Source: Acidimicrobiales bacterium (GTDB lineage Bacteria > Actinomycetota > Acidimicrobiia > Acidimicrobiales > SZUA-35). From it: DNA of 64,000 bases. The stretch lies in contig JAHDDW010000014.1 of NCBI GenBank assembly GCA_020629155.1, forward strand, positions 1 through 64,000, written 5' to 3'. Below the pieces are notes generated by a model that had not been told where the DNA came from, made no database searches, and saw nothing but the letters and a program-made list of their open reading frames with translations. Both the position numbers and the translations under genes were made by a program. Positions 26,454 to 34,675 of the stretch are shown here, piece by piece; within the stretch, counting starts at the first letter, position 1; each line of letters starts with the position of its first letter.

Positions 26454-27242
26454 TTAGTTGTCTTTCACAGCTTCAGCAGTTTCGAGGTGCGCTAGGTCGC
26501 CTTCGATAAAGCAGTCGCTTTCGATGACAAACGCATCGACTCCGAAGACTTCTTCGGCAACGCTACTTGCTTCTTCGTTGTGAAAATCCCAGTTGATGAA
26601 CTCTATGCCATCTTCTGTGTCAACGTCATAGTCAATATCTGCAGCGTCAAACGCTACTTTGAGTTTCTCGTTCTCCTCAGCAATTTCGGCTTTGATATCT
26701 TCTGGCAGTTCATCAAATTCAACCATTTCACCTTCGGCTAGCGCTAGGTCGTCGTTAAAAAGCTCTTCAAGTTCTTCATCTGAAAGCTCTTCGATGTCAA
26801 CGCCTTCAGGCAACTCGAAAGACCCCTCTAGGACTTCAACGCCTTCAGGCAACTCATCAAGTTCAAAAGTTTCCCAGTCGCCTTCAAAAACTTCAACGCC
26901 TTCAGGCAACTCATCTAGTTCGAAAGCTTCGATTCCTTCAACGAGATCGTCGTTGAGAAACTCTTCAAGTTCTTCGTCTGAGAGCTCTTCGATGTCAACG
27001 CCTTCAGGTAACTCATCAAAGATTGCAACATCGCCGTCGAGGAACTCGACTGATTCTTCTAGGAAATCAACGTCGCATGCATGATCTTGCGTTACCTCTT
27101 CGTTTTCGGCTTGCACGACCGTTTCGCCAGATGTATTCTTCTCATCTGCCGAAGCAGGCAAGACAAACGCCGCCGCTCCAAGGGTTCCCGCAGCTACTAG
27201 TGCCGCAGCGACCTTCACTGTTGTTTGTTTACGTATTCTCAT
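26454..27242 (-). CDS. Secreted, highly acidic repeat protein
   Basis: Not a family I recognise. 262 aa: a Sec-type signal peptide (MRIRKQTTVKVAAALVAAG..., cleavage probably after ASA at about 33), then a mature part extremely rich in Glu and Asp. The phrase ELPEGV(D/E) occurs five times, once as ELPEDI. A longer unit ELPEGVDIEELSDEELEE is present twice (around 78-100 and 143-165), and FELDELPEGVEV twice. The C-terminal third is less repetitive and has two cysteines overall (in HACDVDF and SDCFIEG). Such composition suggests cation (Ca2+) binding or surface charge. It precedes a two-component system on the same strand. Confidence 0.8.
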   Translation of the reverse strand: MRIRKQTTVKVAAALVAAGTLGAAAFVLPASADEKNTSGETVVQAENEEVTQDHACDVDFLEESVEFLDGDVAIFDELPEGVDIEELSDEELEEFLNDDLVEGIEAFELDELPEGVEVFEGDWETFELDELPEGVEVLEGSFELPEGVDIEELSDEELEELFNDDLALAEGEMVEFDELPEDIKAEIAEENEKLKVAFDAADIDYDVDTEDGIEFINWDFHNEEASSVAEEVFGVDAFVIESDCFIEGDLAHLETAEAVKDN

Positions 27243-27351
27243 TGTTCTACTTTCTGGTAGGTTACTCCGCTAGTATCCGACAGAACCTGTTAAGAACGTA
27301 TGAAGAACAAGTAAGGTGTTCACTTTTCTTGCGCAGCGCTCAGAGAAAGCC

Positions 27352-27807
27352 TTAGTTCGATTTCTCAGCTTCCTCTTTCAACGCTGTATTTCTAATTTCT
27401 ATAAGGCGTTCCATGTATGTAGCAAGAAAAATCTTGTCGACAAGTCTGCCAATCAGCCCCAAAGGTGAAACAAATTCGATTTCATCGACCATTTCAGTGA
27501 TACCCATAGTCTCCGTGAAGGTATGGACGTGGCGAAAGCGTTTAAAAGGCCCTTTCGTTTGCTCATCAACAAAACACGTAGGAGATGAGAATGCAGTAAT
27601 TTTGCTTGTCATTTTGAAAGGGACTTTAAAGTGAGTCGCTCGCCAAGTGACAGATTCCCCCATGCCGATTAGGCCACTTGTCACGCCTGCAATCGCCTTC
27701 TCGTTAGAGTCAGCTAATGAACGAGTGTGTGCGTCGATATCTCTAGAAAGGTCGAATACGGTTTGGATCTCTGCATCTATTCGAGTTGTGCATGTAAAAG
27801 AAGCCAT
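27352..27807 (-). CDS. SRPBCC family protein
   Basis: 151-aa single-domain hydrophobic-ligand-binding fold, similar to cyclase/dehydrase-type proteins: beginning ASFTCTTRIDAEIQTVFDLSRDIDAH, middle VTWRATHFKVPFKMTSKITAF and a C-terminal helix (FLATYMERLIEIRNTALKEEA). Function unknown. TAGACT (27814-27819 on the minus strand) lies 6 bases before the ATG, so it is predicted to be leaderless. It is divergent from the NADH dehydrogenase gene. Confidence 0.78.
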   Translation of the reverse strand: MASFTCTTRIDAEIQTVFDLSRDIDAHTRSLADSNEKAIAGVTSGLIGMGESVTWRATHFKVPFKMTSKITAFSSPTCFVDEQTKGPFKRFRHVHTFTETMGITEMVDEIEFVSPLGLIGRLVDKIFLATYMERLIEIRNTALKEEAEKSN

Positions 27808-27921
27808 AAAACAAGTCTATAGTCGTGATTGTTTATTGATTTCCAACTGGCCCAGTTGCGTCTGAGTGGAAATACTGTGGGATCTACAATTTTTAGAGAT
27901 GCCGCTGTACGATGTGTATAC

Positions 27922-29202
27922 GTGAACAATACTAAAAATTTGCCGCACGTTGTTATCGTCGGTGCTGGGTTTGCTGGGGTAGCGGCAGCCAAATCGCTAA
28001 AAAAGTCCCCTGTGCGTATCACGCTACTGGACAAAGAAAATCATCATTTGTTTCAGCCATTGCTGTATCAAGTAGCCACAGCTGGTCTTAACCCTGCCGA
28101 TATAGCCCGCCCAACCCGGCGGATGTTTCGCAAACAAGCGAATTGCACAGTGCAGATGCGCACCGTGGAACGCATTGACGTTGCCGCTAAGACCGTTTTT
28201 TGTGAAGACGAAGCTGCTATTTCTTACGACTATTTAGTGGTGGCTACAGGCTCTACGCATGCCTATTTCGGTAACGAGCATTGGGAAACCAACGCCCCTG
28301 GTCTCAAAACGTTAAAAGACGCTCTCGACATTCGTGGCAAAATATTTTCCGCATTCGAACAGGCGGAGCTCGAAACAGATCCCGAAAAAATCGCCGCTCT
28401 GCTCACCTTCGTTGTTGTCGGCGGCGGGCCAACTGGCGTCGAAATGGCTGGGTCTATCGCAGAGATAGCTCGCAGCTCAATGAAACGAGATTTTCGCTCA
28501 ATAGACCCTACGAATGCACGAATTTTGCTTATAGAAGCTGGCGATAGCGTGTTGTCAACGTTTACGCCGAAGCTGTCGGCATCAGCTGAAAAACAGCTGA
28601 AAGAGATCGGCGTTGACGTGATAACCAGCACCCGAGTCACCGATGTTGCTGCTACACACGTTGAAACAACATCGCTTGGTCGAATAGACTGTGAAACCGT
28701 TATTTGGGCCGCTGGCGTCGCCGCTTCTCCACTTGGGACATCGTTAGATGGCGCGGAACTTGACCGCAGCGGGCGAGTCGCAGTAGCCGATGATTTAACC
28801 CTTCCAGGGTATCCAAATGTGTTTGTTGTCGGCGATCTTGCGTCTAAAAAGTCAAAAGGTAAACCTGTGCCCGCTGTTGCGCCTGCGGCAAGTCAAGGCG
28901 GTGCGTTCGCTGCCGACTGCATAAAGCGTGACCTTGAAGGCGAAGAGCGCAAGGTTTTTCGCTACAAAGATAAAGGTTCGCTGGCTACTATCGGACGGTC
29001 GGCTGCTATCGCAGATCTAGGCAGGGGCCGCAAATTTAAGGGATGGTTCGCTTGGGTGCTGTGTTGGGCGATTCACATACTGTTTCTTATCGATTTTCGG
29101 TCGAAATTCTATGTAATGTTCGGCTGGGCATGGCAATACCTCACCTTTCAACGCAGCGCTCGTTTGATATCAGAACATGCGCAACGAGACGAAAAAAGTT
29201 AA
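27922..29202 (+). CDS. ndh: Type II NADH dehydrogenase (NDH-2)
   Basis: Single-subunit flavoprotein that passes electrons from NADH to quinone without pumping protons. 426 aa from GTG 27922: FAD-binding VVIVGAGFAGVAAAKSL at the N-terminus, HHLFQPLLYQVATAGLNPADIA, NADH-binding VVVGGGPTGVEMAGSIAE, the second FAD motif NVFVVGDLAS, and a C-terminal membrane-binding amphipathic region (HILFLIDFRSKFYVMFGWAWQYLTFQRSARLI). A TACGAT box lies 8 bases before the GTG. The last 191 bases of the gene are repeated exactly at 29796-29986. Confidence 0.94.
   Translation: MNNTKNLPHVVIVGAGFAGVAAAKSLKKSPVRITLLDKENHHLFQPLLYQVATAGLNPADIARPTRRMFRKQANCTVQMRTVERIDVAAKTVFCEDEAAISYDYLVVATGSTHAYFGNEHWETNAPGLKTLKDALDIRGKIFSAFEQAELETDPEKIAALLTFVVVGGGPTGVEMAGSIAEIARSSMKRDFRSIDPTNARILLIEAGDSVLSTFTPKLSASAEKQLKEIGVDVITSTRVTDVAATHVETTSLGRIDCETVIWAAGVAASPLGTSLDGAELDRSGRVAVADDLTLPGYPNVFVVGDLASKKSKGKPVPAVAPAASQGGAFAADCIKRDLEGEERKVFRYKDKGSLATIGRSAAIADLGRGRKFKGWFAWVLCWAIHILFLIDFRSKFYVMFGWAWQYLTFQRSARLISEHAQRDEKS
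29007..29197 (+). repeat. 191-bp direct repeat, parental copy (3' end of ndh)
   Basis: This stretch of ndh is identical base for base to 29796-29986. It covers the C-terminal ~63 codons almost to the stop codon. The flanks on both sides differ from those of the other copy. Confidence 0.95.
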
Positions 29203-29211
29203 ATCTTTTTG

Positions 29212-29625
29212 TTAAAGCGTTCTTTGAGCTGGGTGGTTTGTTCCTTGTATCCCAGCAATATGTTCCCTGTAAGCTTTCTGGTCATTGGTTGGTAACAATG
29301 GAGGTTCCAGCTCTGTGGTGCCAGATTTTGGATCTTTTCTTTTTTTTCTGCTAAAGTTACCGTCCGTAATTTTTTGTGTTCTGGAGTGAAAAGACATAAG
29401 TTTTAGAAACAGCTTTGGTGCGACCTGTATTGCTTTTTCTACGTCCCCTTCAGCAGCTATTTTCTCATATTGGGTGGCAGCCGCTTGCTTTGCCCAGTTG
29501 AGGTATTCCCCAAGTTTTTCTGCTGATCTCGCTTGCCCAAGCGTGTCTGCTTTAGATTTGCCTTCTTGAAGAATATCTTCTAGCCCTGCAAGAGGGTCAA
29601 AATCTTGGTTCGTAAACTCATTCAT
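29212..29625 (-). CDS. Hypothetical protein in the ndh-metX variable locus
   Basis: Not recognised. 137 aa if started at ATG 29625 (AGGCGGCG upstream); an in-frame ATG at 29643 would add six residues. No signal or membrane segment. The first 80 residues are acidic and probably helical (PLAGLEDILQEGKSKADTLGQARSAEKLGEYLNWAKQAAATQYEKIAAEG); the C-terminus is basic and low in structure (FSRKKRKDPKSGTTELEPP). It lies opposite in strand between ndh and the duplicated fragments, and may be one of two alternative cargo genes at this site. Confidence 0.55.
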   Translation of the reverse strand: MNEFTNQDFDPLAGLEDILQEGKSKADTLGQARSAEKLGEYLNWAKQAAATQYEKIAAEGDVEKAIQVAPKLFLKLMSFHSRTQKITDGNFSRKKRKDPKSGTTELEPPLLPTNDQKAYREHIAGIQGTNHPAQRTL

Positions 29626-29758
29626 ATCGCCGCCTATTTTCATATCGCCCAGGAACCTATTGTAACGAGACCATCGAAGATTAGAAGCTCAGGCATCGTA
29701 AACAAAGCAGAATTGTTGAGATGTATAATAGAAAGACATTTCCATAAGTTGTATGGGC

Positions 29759-29792
29759 GAATGAAAAACGTCTCGATATAAAAACGATCCGA
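29759..29792 (+). pseudogene. Fragment of the metX 5' end
   Basis: About 34 bases match 30678-30712, the first codons of metX (GAATGAAAAAC, then CTCGATAT-AAAACGATCCGA), with one missing base and one substitution. The fragment is fused directly to the copied ndh end at 29796. It cannot be expressed as MetX. Confidence 0.8.
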
Positions 29793-29795
29793 AGT

Positions 29796-29986
29796 TATCG
29801 CAGATCTAGGCAGGGGCCGCAAATTTAAGGGATGGTTCGCTTGGGTGCTGTGTTGGGCGATTCACATACTGTTTCTTATCGATTTTCGGTCGAAATTCTA
29901 TGTAATGTTCGGCTGGGCATGGCAATACCTCACCTTTCAACGCAGCGCTCGTTTGATATCAGAACATGCGCAACGAGACGAAAAAA
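29796..29986 (+). pseudogene. Duplicated 3' fragment of ndh (191 bp)
   Basis: Identical to 29007-29197. It lacks the rest of ndh and is preceded by a metX 5' fragment, giving the order metX-fragment/ndh-fragment that is expected at the internal junction of a tandem duplication of an ndh-to-metX segment. The absence of any mismatch indicates a recent event or ongoing gene conversion. Confidence 0.92.
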
Positions 29987-30094
29987 CCGAATTCGTGATC
30001 GTTGCGTGACATTTATTTTACATGAGACTACTTGAATACCGTTAGCTGTCTAGGTGCTGTATCTTGAAGTTTGTTCAATAGTGTGGGTGGGTGT

Positions 30095-30589
30095 ATGAAA
30101 ATCAATATTCTGAAAAGTGTTTGTCTGGCGGTTGTTGTGAGTTTGCTGTTTGCAGCTTGCACAACAGACGCGAAACGTAACGAAGCAGGCGATGTGGAAG
30201 AAGCCAAAGACATAGACGTTGTTAACCTGAGAGATGGTGACTGCTTTATAGACCCTAGCGACTTCGGTTCAGAAGAAGATGTAGAGGTGTATGAACTAAC
30301 GGTTAAGCCTTGTGACGAGACGCACAGTTCACAGGTGTATCATGTCTATGACGTTCAAAGCAATGAGTACCCAGGTACAGATGTAATATTTGCCGAAGCT
30401 GATGAAAAATGTCTAGACGAATTTGAAAAGGAAATTGGTTCGACCTACGAGGAATCAGCTTTGGACTTTACATACATGTATCCGCTAGAAAATAGCTGGG
30501 ATCTTGATAAAGGTAAAGAAGTGCTTTGTTACGTATTTATGGTAGATGGCAGTGAACTGAACCAAGATGTCTTAGGTAGCGGTTTGTAG
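30095..30589 (+). CDS. Lipoprotein with septum-formation-like domain
   Basis: 164 aa from ATG 30095, which has GGGTGGG upstream. The signal peptide ends LLFAAC (lipid Cys22). The mature part has NLRDGDCFIDP, VKPCDETHSSQVYHVYDV and a late LCYVF, a cysteine pattern and order typical of the actinobacterial septum-formation (Septum_form) domain. The exact role of the domain is not established. It lies between the ndh fragment and metX, in the position matching the opposite-strand hypothetical gene in the first half of the duplication. Confidence 0.72.
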   Translation: MKINILKSVCLAVVVSLLFAACTTDAKRNEAGDVEEAKDIDVVNLRDGDCFIDPSDFGSEEDVEVYELTVKPCDETHSSQVYHVYDVQSNEYPGTDVIFAEADEKCLDEFEKEIGSTYEESALDFTYMYPLENSWDLDKGKEVLCYVFMVDGSELNQDVLGSGL

Positions 30590-30663
30590 CTCATCTAGGC
30601 TTGGCTTGGAGAGACGAGCAGGATAAATAAGAAATATTTTTGGGTAAATTCTGTGTCAAAAGT

Positions 30664-30669
30664 TAAGCT
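30664..30669 (+). promoter_or_regulatory. -10 box of metX (leaderless)
   Basis: TAAGCT ends 6 bases before GTG 30676. The fixed TANNNT-N6-start spacing seen at many genes here sets the metX start and implies transcription begins at the start codon. Confidence 0.65.
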
Positions 30670-30675
30670 AGATAG

Positions 30676-31857
30676 GTGAATGAAAAACAGTCTCGATATG
30701 AAAACGATCCGATCCCTGCAACTGGTGCGTGGCAAGTTGGCGACGCCGTTGGTAATCGAATGTTTTTCGAGATGGAGCCTAAAAAAGTTCTTGCTTTAGA
30801 GGGTGGCGGTTCGCTGCGTGGCGCTACCGTCGCTTATGAAGCATGGGGTACGTTAAATGCTGAAGCTTCAAACGCTATTTTGTTATGTCATGCCTTAACA
30901 GGCGATTCTCACGTGATTGGTTCTTCTGGGTCGGGGCATCCTTCGGAAGGGTGGTGGGAGCCGCTTGTCGGGCCTGGCAAAACGTTCGATACCGACCGTT
31001 TCTTTATCGTGTGCGCTAACGTTTTGGGTGGTTGTCAAGGGACAACAGGGCCGTCATCAATCAACCCAGAAACCGACAAACCTTATGGTAGTGCGTTTCC
31101 TGTAGTAACAATTCGCGACACCGTGCGTTCGCAAGCGTTGTTGGCTGACCATCTCGAAATTGACAAATGGTTGGCTGTTGTTGGCGGTTCTGTCGGCGGC
31201 ATGCAAGTGCTTGAGTGGGCGCTTATGTTTCCGCAACGTGTCGGGGCAATCGCGACGCTGGCGTCTGCATATTCAGCGAGCCCGCTACAAATAGGGTGGA
31301 GTCAAGTTGGTCGTCTTGCTATTGCGCTTGATCCGAAATGGCGTGGCGGCAACTATTATCATGCCGATGATGGCGACGGCCCGCATCAAGGTTTGATGTT
31401 GGCGCGTCGGATCGCGCACCTGCATTATCGCAGTGACGCATCGCTGTCTGATAAATTTGCTCGTAGTTGGGTCGATCCTCTCTATCTTTTCGAGCCGTGG
31501 GACAGATTTCAGGTCGAAAGCTATCTAGATTATCAGGGGCAAAAACTTGCTCGACGGTTTGATGCCAACAGCTATATTTTGTTGAATAAAGCGATGGATC
31601 TCTTTGATGTGACTCGGGGGAGGGGAAGATTAAAGATGGCGTTGCAGCGGATCAAATGCCCCACACTTGTAGCCTCGATTACTTCAGACATGTTGTATCC
31701 ACCTCGTCAGCAAGAGGAGCTGCGCGATGGCTTGCAAGAAGCAGGGGTCGACGTTTCTTATCATGTGATTGATTCAGATCACGGCCATGATGCGTTTCTT
31801 GTCGAATATGAACAAGTGGAAGCTTTTCTGCGCCCTTTTATTGACAAAATTAGCTGA
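30676..31857 (+). CDS. metX: Homoserine O-acetyltransferase
   Basis: Acetylates homoserine from acetyl-CoA in methionine synthesis. Alpha/beta-hydrolase fold, 393 aa. The family block LLCHALTGDSHV, GCQGTTGPSSINP, the nucleophile Ser in VVGGSVGGMQVLEW and the late His in DSDHGHDAFL are visible. GTG start supported by the TAAGCT box 6 bases upstream. No metY is adjacent. The first codons are partly duplicated at 29759-29792. Confidence 0.94.
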   Translation: MNEKQSRYENDPIPATGAWQVGDAVGNRMFFEMEPKKVLALEGGGSLRGATVAYEAWGTLNAEASNAILLCHALTGDSHVIGSSGSGHPSEGWWEPLVGPGKTFDTDRFFIVCANVLGGCQGTTGPSSINPETDKPYGSAFPVVTIRDTVRSQALLADHLEIDKWLAVVGGSVGGMQVLEWALMFPQRVGAIATLASAYSASPLQIGWSQVGRLAIALDPKWRGGNYYHADDGDGPHQGLMLARRIAHLHYRSDASLSDKFARSWVDPLYLFEPWDRFQVESYLDYQGQKLARRFDANSYILLNKAMDLFDVTRGRGRLKMALQRIKCPTLVASITSDMLYPPRQQEELRDGLQEAGVDVSYHVIDSDHGHDAFLVEYEQVEAFLRPFIDKIS

Positions 31858-31891
31858 CCTTTCAACTATTTAAAAAAACGTTTTCATAAAA

Positions 31892-31922
31892 CTTGACAAT
31901 GGTCTTGTCAAGAAAGTATCAT
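31892..31922 (+). promoter_or_regulatory. HAIR-type HspR operator over the dnaK promoter
   Basis: CTTGACA-N7-TGTCAAG (31892-31912) is a perfect inverted repeat matching the layout of the HspR-associated inverted repeat (consensus CTTGAGT-N7-ACTCAAG) with two changed positions per arm. It contains a -35 hexamer TTGACA; TATCAT (31917-31922) lies 18 bases downstream as the -10. HspR is encoded at the end of the same operon, so negative autoregulation relieved by heat is expected. Confidence 0.88.
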
Positions 31923-31983
31923 AATTCTCGAATAGGTGATAGAACTACTATGTACCAAATTCGCATACGAGGAGAAAAACATT

Positions 31984-33840
31984 ATGGCTAAGGCTGTAGG
32001 TATTGATTTAGGAACCACAAACTCGGTGGTAGCAGTTCTAGAAGCGGGCGATCCTGTAGTGATCCCCAACGCTGAAGGCGCACGCACCACACCATCGGTT
32101 GTTGCGTTCAGCAAAGACGACGGCGAAGTGCTTGTCGGTGAAGTGGCAAAACGTCAGGCAATCACCAACCCAGATCGCACAATTCGTTCAGTAAAGCGTC
32201 ACATGGGAACAAAATGGACCCAAGACATTGACGGCAAAGCATATACAGCGCAAGAAATAAGCGCTCGCACACTTATGAAGCTTAAACGTGACGCAGAAGC
32301 ACACTTGGGCGACAAAGTCACCCAAGCTGTTATCACTGTGCCGGCATATTTCGATGACGCACAGCGAACAGCAACAAAAGAAGCTGGTCAGGTTGCAGGT
32401 CTTGAAGTGTTGCGTATTATTAACGAGCCAACCGCTGCTGCTTTGGCATATGGTCTCGATAAAGACGATGATAAAGATCAAACAATTTTAGTGTTTGACC
32501 TTGGTGGCGGTACGTTCGACGTTTCGGTTTTGGAAATTGGCGATGGCGTCTTTGAAGTAAAAAGCACCTCTGGTGATACTGAACTTGGTGGCGATGACTG
32601 GGATCAAGCAATTATCGATTGGATGGTTGCCGAATTCAAGAGTGGTCACGGTGTTGACCTAGCAGAAGATAAGATGGCTGCTCAGCGTCTGAAAGAAGCA
32701 GCTGAAAAAGCGAAGATTGAACTTTCGCAGGTGCAGCAAACATCAATCAACTTGCCGTTTGTTACCGCAACGTCGTCAGGTCCACTTCACCTTGAGCTTT
32801 CACTCAGTCGTTCAAAGTTTCAGGAGTTAACGTCTGACTTGCTTGCTCGTTGTAAAATCCCTTTTGAAGCAGCGATCAAAGATGCTGACTTGAAAAAGAG
32901 CGATATCGACCACGTTGTAATGGTTGGCGGCTCTACCCGTATGCCAGCGGTTGTTGAACTTGTTGAAACAATGACAGGTAAAGAAGCGAACAAATCTGTG
33001 AACCCAGACGAAGTGGTTGCTGCTGGTGCAGCTATCCAAGCTGGTGTGCTAAAAGGCGACGTCAAAGACGTTCTGCTTCTAGACGTGACGCCTCTGTCTT
33101 TGGGAATTGAAACCAAAGGTCAGATTATGCACAAACTGATTGAACGTAACACAACAATTCCTACACGTCGCTCTGAAACATTTTCAACTGCTGACGACAA
33201 TCAGCCGTCTGTGGAAATTCACGTGCTGCAAGGTGAACGTGATATGGCGATGTACAACAAAACGTTAGGTAAATTCCAGCTCGCTGATTTGCCTCCAGCG
33301 CCTCGTGGCGTGCCACAAATCGAGGTTGTATTTGACATCGACGCAAACGGTATTGTGCATGTATCAGCGAAAGATAAAGCCACAAACAAAGAGCAGTCAA
33401 TCACGATCACAGGTCAGTCAAGCTTGGATAAAGATGATATCGACCAAATGATTAAAGACGCTGAATCGCATGCCGAAGAAGACAAAGCACGTAAAGAAGA
33501 GGCAGAGGTTCGCAACAACGCCGATTCGCTTGTCTATCAAACAGAAAAGTTGATCAAAGACCAAGGCGACAAGCTGAGCGACGATGACAAAGCGGAAGTA
33601 ACAACAGCGCTTGAAGACGTGAAAAAAGTGTTGCCAGAAGACGACTTGGATGCGATTAAAGACGCAACCGAGAAATTGATGACAGCTAGTCAGGCCTTGT
33701 CTACCAAAATGTATGAGCAAGCTTCTGCGGCGAGCGAGACCCCAGCTGAAGGTGATGCTGCTTCTGATGATGATGGCGACGATGTAATCGACGCAGAAAT
33801 TGTTGAAGACGAAGACGATGAGAAGTCTGAGGAAGCATAG
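31984..33840 (+). CDS. dnaK: Chaperone protein DnaK (Hsp70)
   Basis: ATP-dependent chaperone that binds exposed hydrophobic segments of proteins. 618 aa from ATG 31984, which has GAGGAG upstream and begins [16 protein letters not shown]. ATPase signatures ([47 protein letters not shown]), the linker [14 protein letters not shown], the substrate domain and an acidic C-terminal tail are all in order. First gene of dnaK-grpE-dnaJ-hspR, under the HAIR operator; its stop shares one base with the grpE start. Confidence 0.98.
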   Translation: MAKAVGIDLGTTNSVVAVLEAGDPVVIPNAEGARTTPSVVAFSKDDGEVLVGEVAKRQAITNPDRTIRSVKRHMGTKWTQDIDGKAYTAQEISARTLMKLKRDAEAHLGDKVTQAVITVPAYFDDAQRTATKEAGQVAGLEVLRIINEPTAAALAYGLDKDDDKDQTILVFDLGGGTFDVSVLEIGDGVFEVKSTSGDTELGGDDWDQAIIDWMVAEFKSGHGVDLAEDKMAAQRLKEAAEKAKIELSQVQQTSINLPFVTATSSGPLHLELSLSRSKFQELTSDLLARCKIPFEAAIKDADLKKSDIDHVVMVGGSTRMPAVVELVETMTGKEANKSVNPDEVVAAGAAIQAGVLKGDVKDVLLLDVTPLSLGIETKGQIMHKLIERNTTIPTRRSETFSTADDNQPSVEIHVLQGERDMAMYNKTLGKFQLADLPPAPRGVPQIEVVFDIDANGIVHVSAKDKATNKEQSITITGQSSLDKDDIDQMIKDAESHAEEDKARKEEAEVRNNADSLVYQTEKLIKDQGDKLSDDDKAEVTTALEDVKKVLPEDDLDAIKDATEKLMTASQALSTKMYEQASAASETPAEGDAASDDDGDDVIDAEIVEDEDDEKSEEA

Positions 33841-34562
33841 TGGCCGAGAAAGACGTCAAGAAGTCGACAGACTTTCTGAACGTAGACGAAACGGAAACTT
33901 CTAGCGAGTGGGCGAAAAAAGTCGTTGACGGAGCTGTGGGAGAGAAACCATCTTCAGCGAAGTCGGCGGCTGCGCCACAGACGCCAGAAAGTTCGCAGGA
34001 CAACATCACAATAGACGTTGACCCTGGTGCTTCTTCACCTGCTGACAAAAAAGTTAGCGAAGAAGTAGCAGCAGAAACAGAAGTTGAAGAGGTGCAAGAG
34101 TCTATCGAACAGTCAGCTGAAGCTGAGGAATCTTTGGATATTGCGATGCTGCAAACACTCGAAGCTGAAAAAAATCAGTATTTAGAAACCTCTCGTCGTG
34201 TTCAGGCAGAATTCGAAAACTACCGCAAGCAAGTAGCGAAACGTGAAGTTGAATCGCGTGAACGTGCAAATGAGAAGCTTGTAACCGAAATTTTGCCTGT
34301 TATCGACGCTTGTGACGGGGCTATAACAAACGGATCAGCGGACGTGGCTCCTGTACGTTCAGCTCTTGTAGACACCTTGGTCAAGCAAGGTCTGGAAACA
34401 GTAGAAAGTGCTGGAGGGCCTTTTGACCCCGAGCTGCATGAAGCTGTTATGCATGAAGAGGCGAAAGATAGTGATGGCTCTGTTGTTACTGAAGTGCTTC
34501 GTGTCGGATACAAATGGAAAGGGCGTTTGATTCGTCCAGCAATGGTAAAAGTCCGTGGATAA
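33840..34562 (+). CDS. grpE: Nucleotide exchange factor GrpE
   Basis: Releases ADP from DnaK. 240 aa, with a long acidic, disordered N-terminus (1-95) and then the GrpE core: the coiled-coil start QAEFENYRKQVAKREVE, EILPVIDACDGAI, and the beta domain with GGPFDPELHEAVMHEE and VLRVGYKWKGRLIRPAMVKV. The GTG start overlaps the dnaK stop (TAGTG), so translation is coupled. A 19-bp hairpin begins at its stop codon. Confidence 0.96.
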   Translation: MAEKDVKKSTDFLNVDETETSSEWAKKVVDGAVGEKPSSAKSAAAPQTPESSQDNITIDVDPGASSPADKKVSEEVAAETEVEEVQESIEQSAEAEESLDIAMLQTLEAEKNQYLETSRRVQAEFENYRKQVAKREVESRERANEKLVTEILPVIDACDGAITNGSADVAPVRSALVDTLVKQGLETVESAGGPFDPELHEAVMHEEAKDSDGSVVTEVLRVGYKWKGRLIRPAMVKVRG

Positions 34563-34601
34563 TATGATGGGAAGCTAGAATTTTCTAGCTTCCCATCATA
34601 T
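34562..34601 (+). terminator. Strong hairpin between grpE and dnaJ
   Basis: Two perfect 19-base arms around a TT loop start at the grpE stop codon (ATATGATGGGAAGCTAGAA and complement). There is no T-run after it on this strand, and a further promoter-like TACAAT lies at 34659-34664 before dnaJ. It may lower readthrough so that dnaJ-hspR levels differ from dnaK-grpE, or protect the mRNA end. Confidence 0.6.
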
Positions 34602-34675
34602 GTGTAGTCTGCAGACTAATACACGATTGCTGGGCATCGCCTTTCAAAACATTCGTTATACAATGGCAGGTAGAT

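Noticed and set aside
26659-27084. 141-aa Ser-rich open frame opposite the acidic protein
   Set aside because: It is the antisense shadow of Glu/Asp-rich codons (GAA/GAG read as TTC/CTC/TCT), with no ribosome-binding site or promoter box.
29640-29822. 60-codon minus-strand open frame starting MRPLPRSAITSDR
   Set aside because: It runs through the metX and ndh fragments of the duplication junction and has no start signal; the frame is fortuitous.
29832-30035. Open frame starting MVRLGAVLGDSH, also seen at 29043
   Set aside because: It is an out-of-frame reading of the duplicated ndh end, so it appears twice only because of the duplication.
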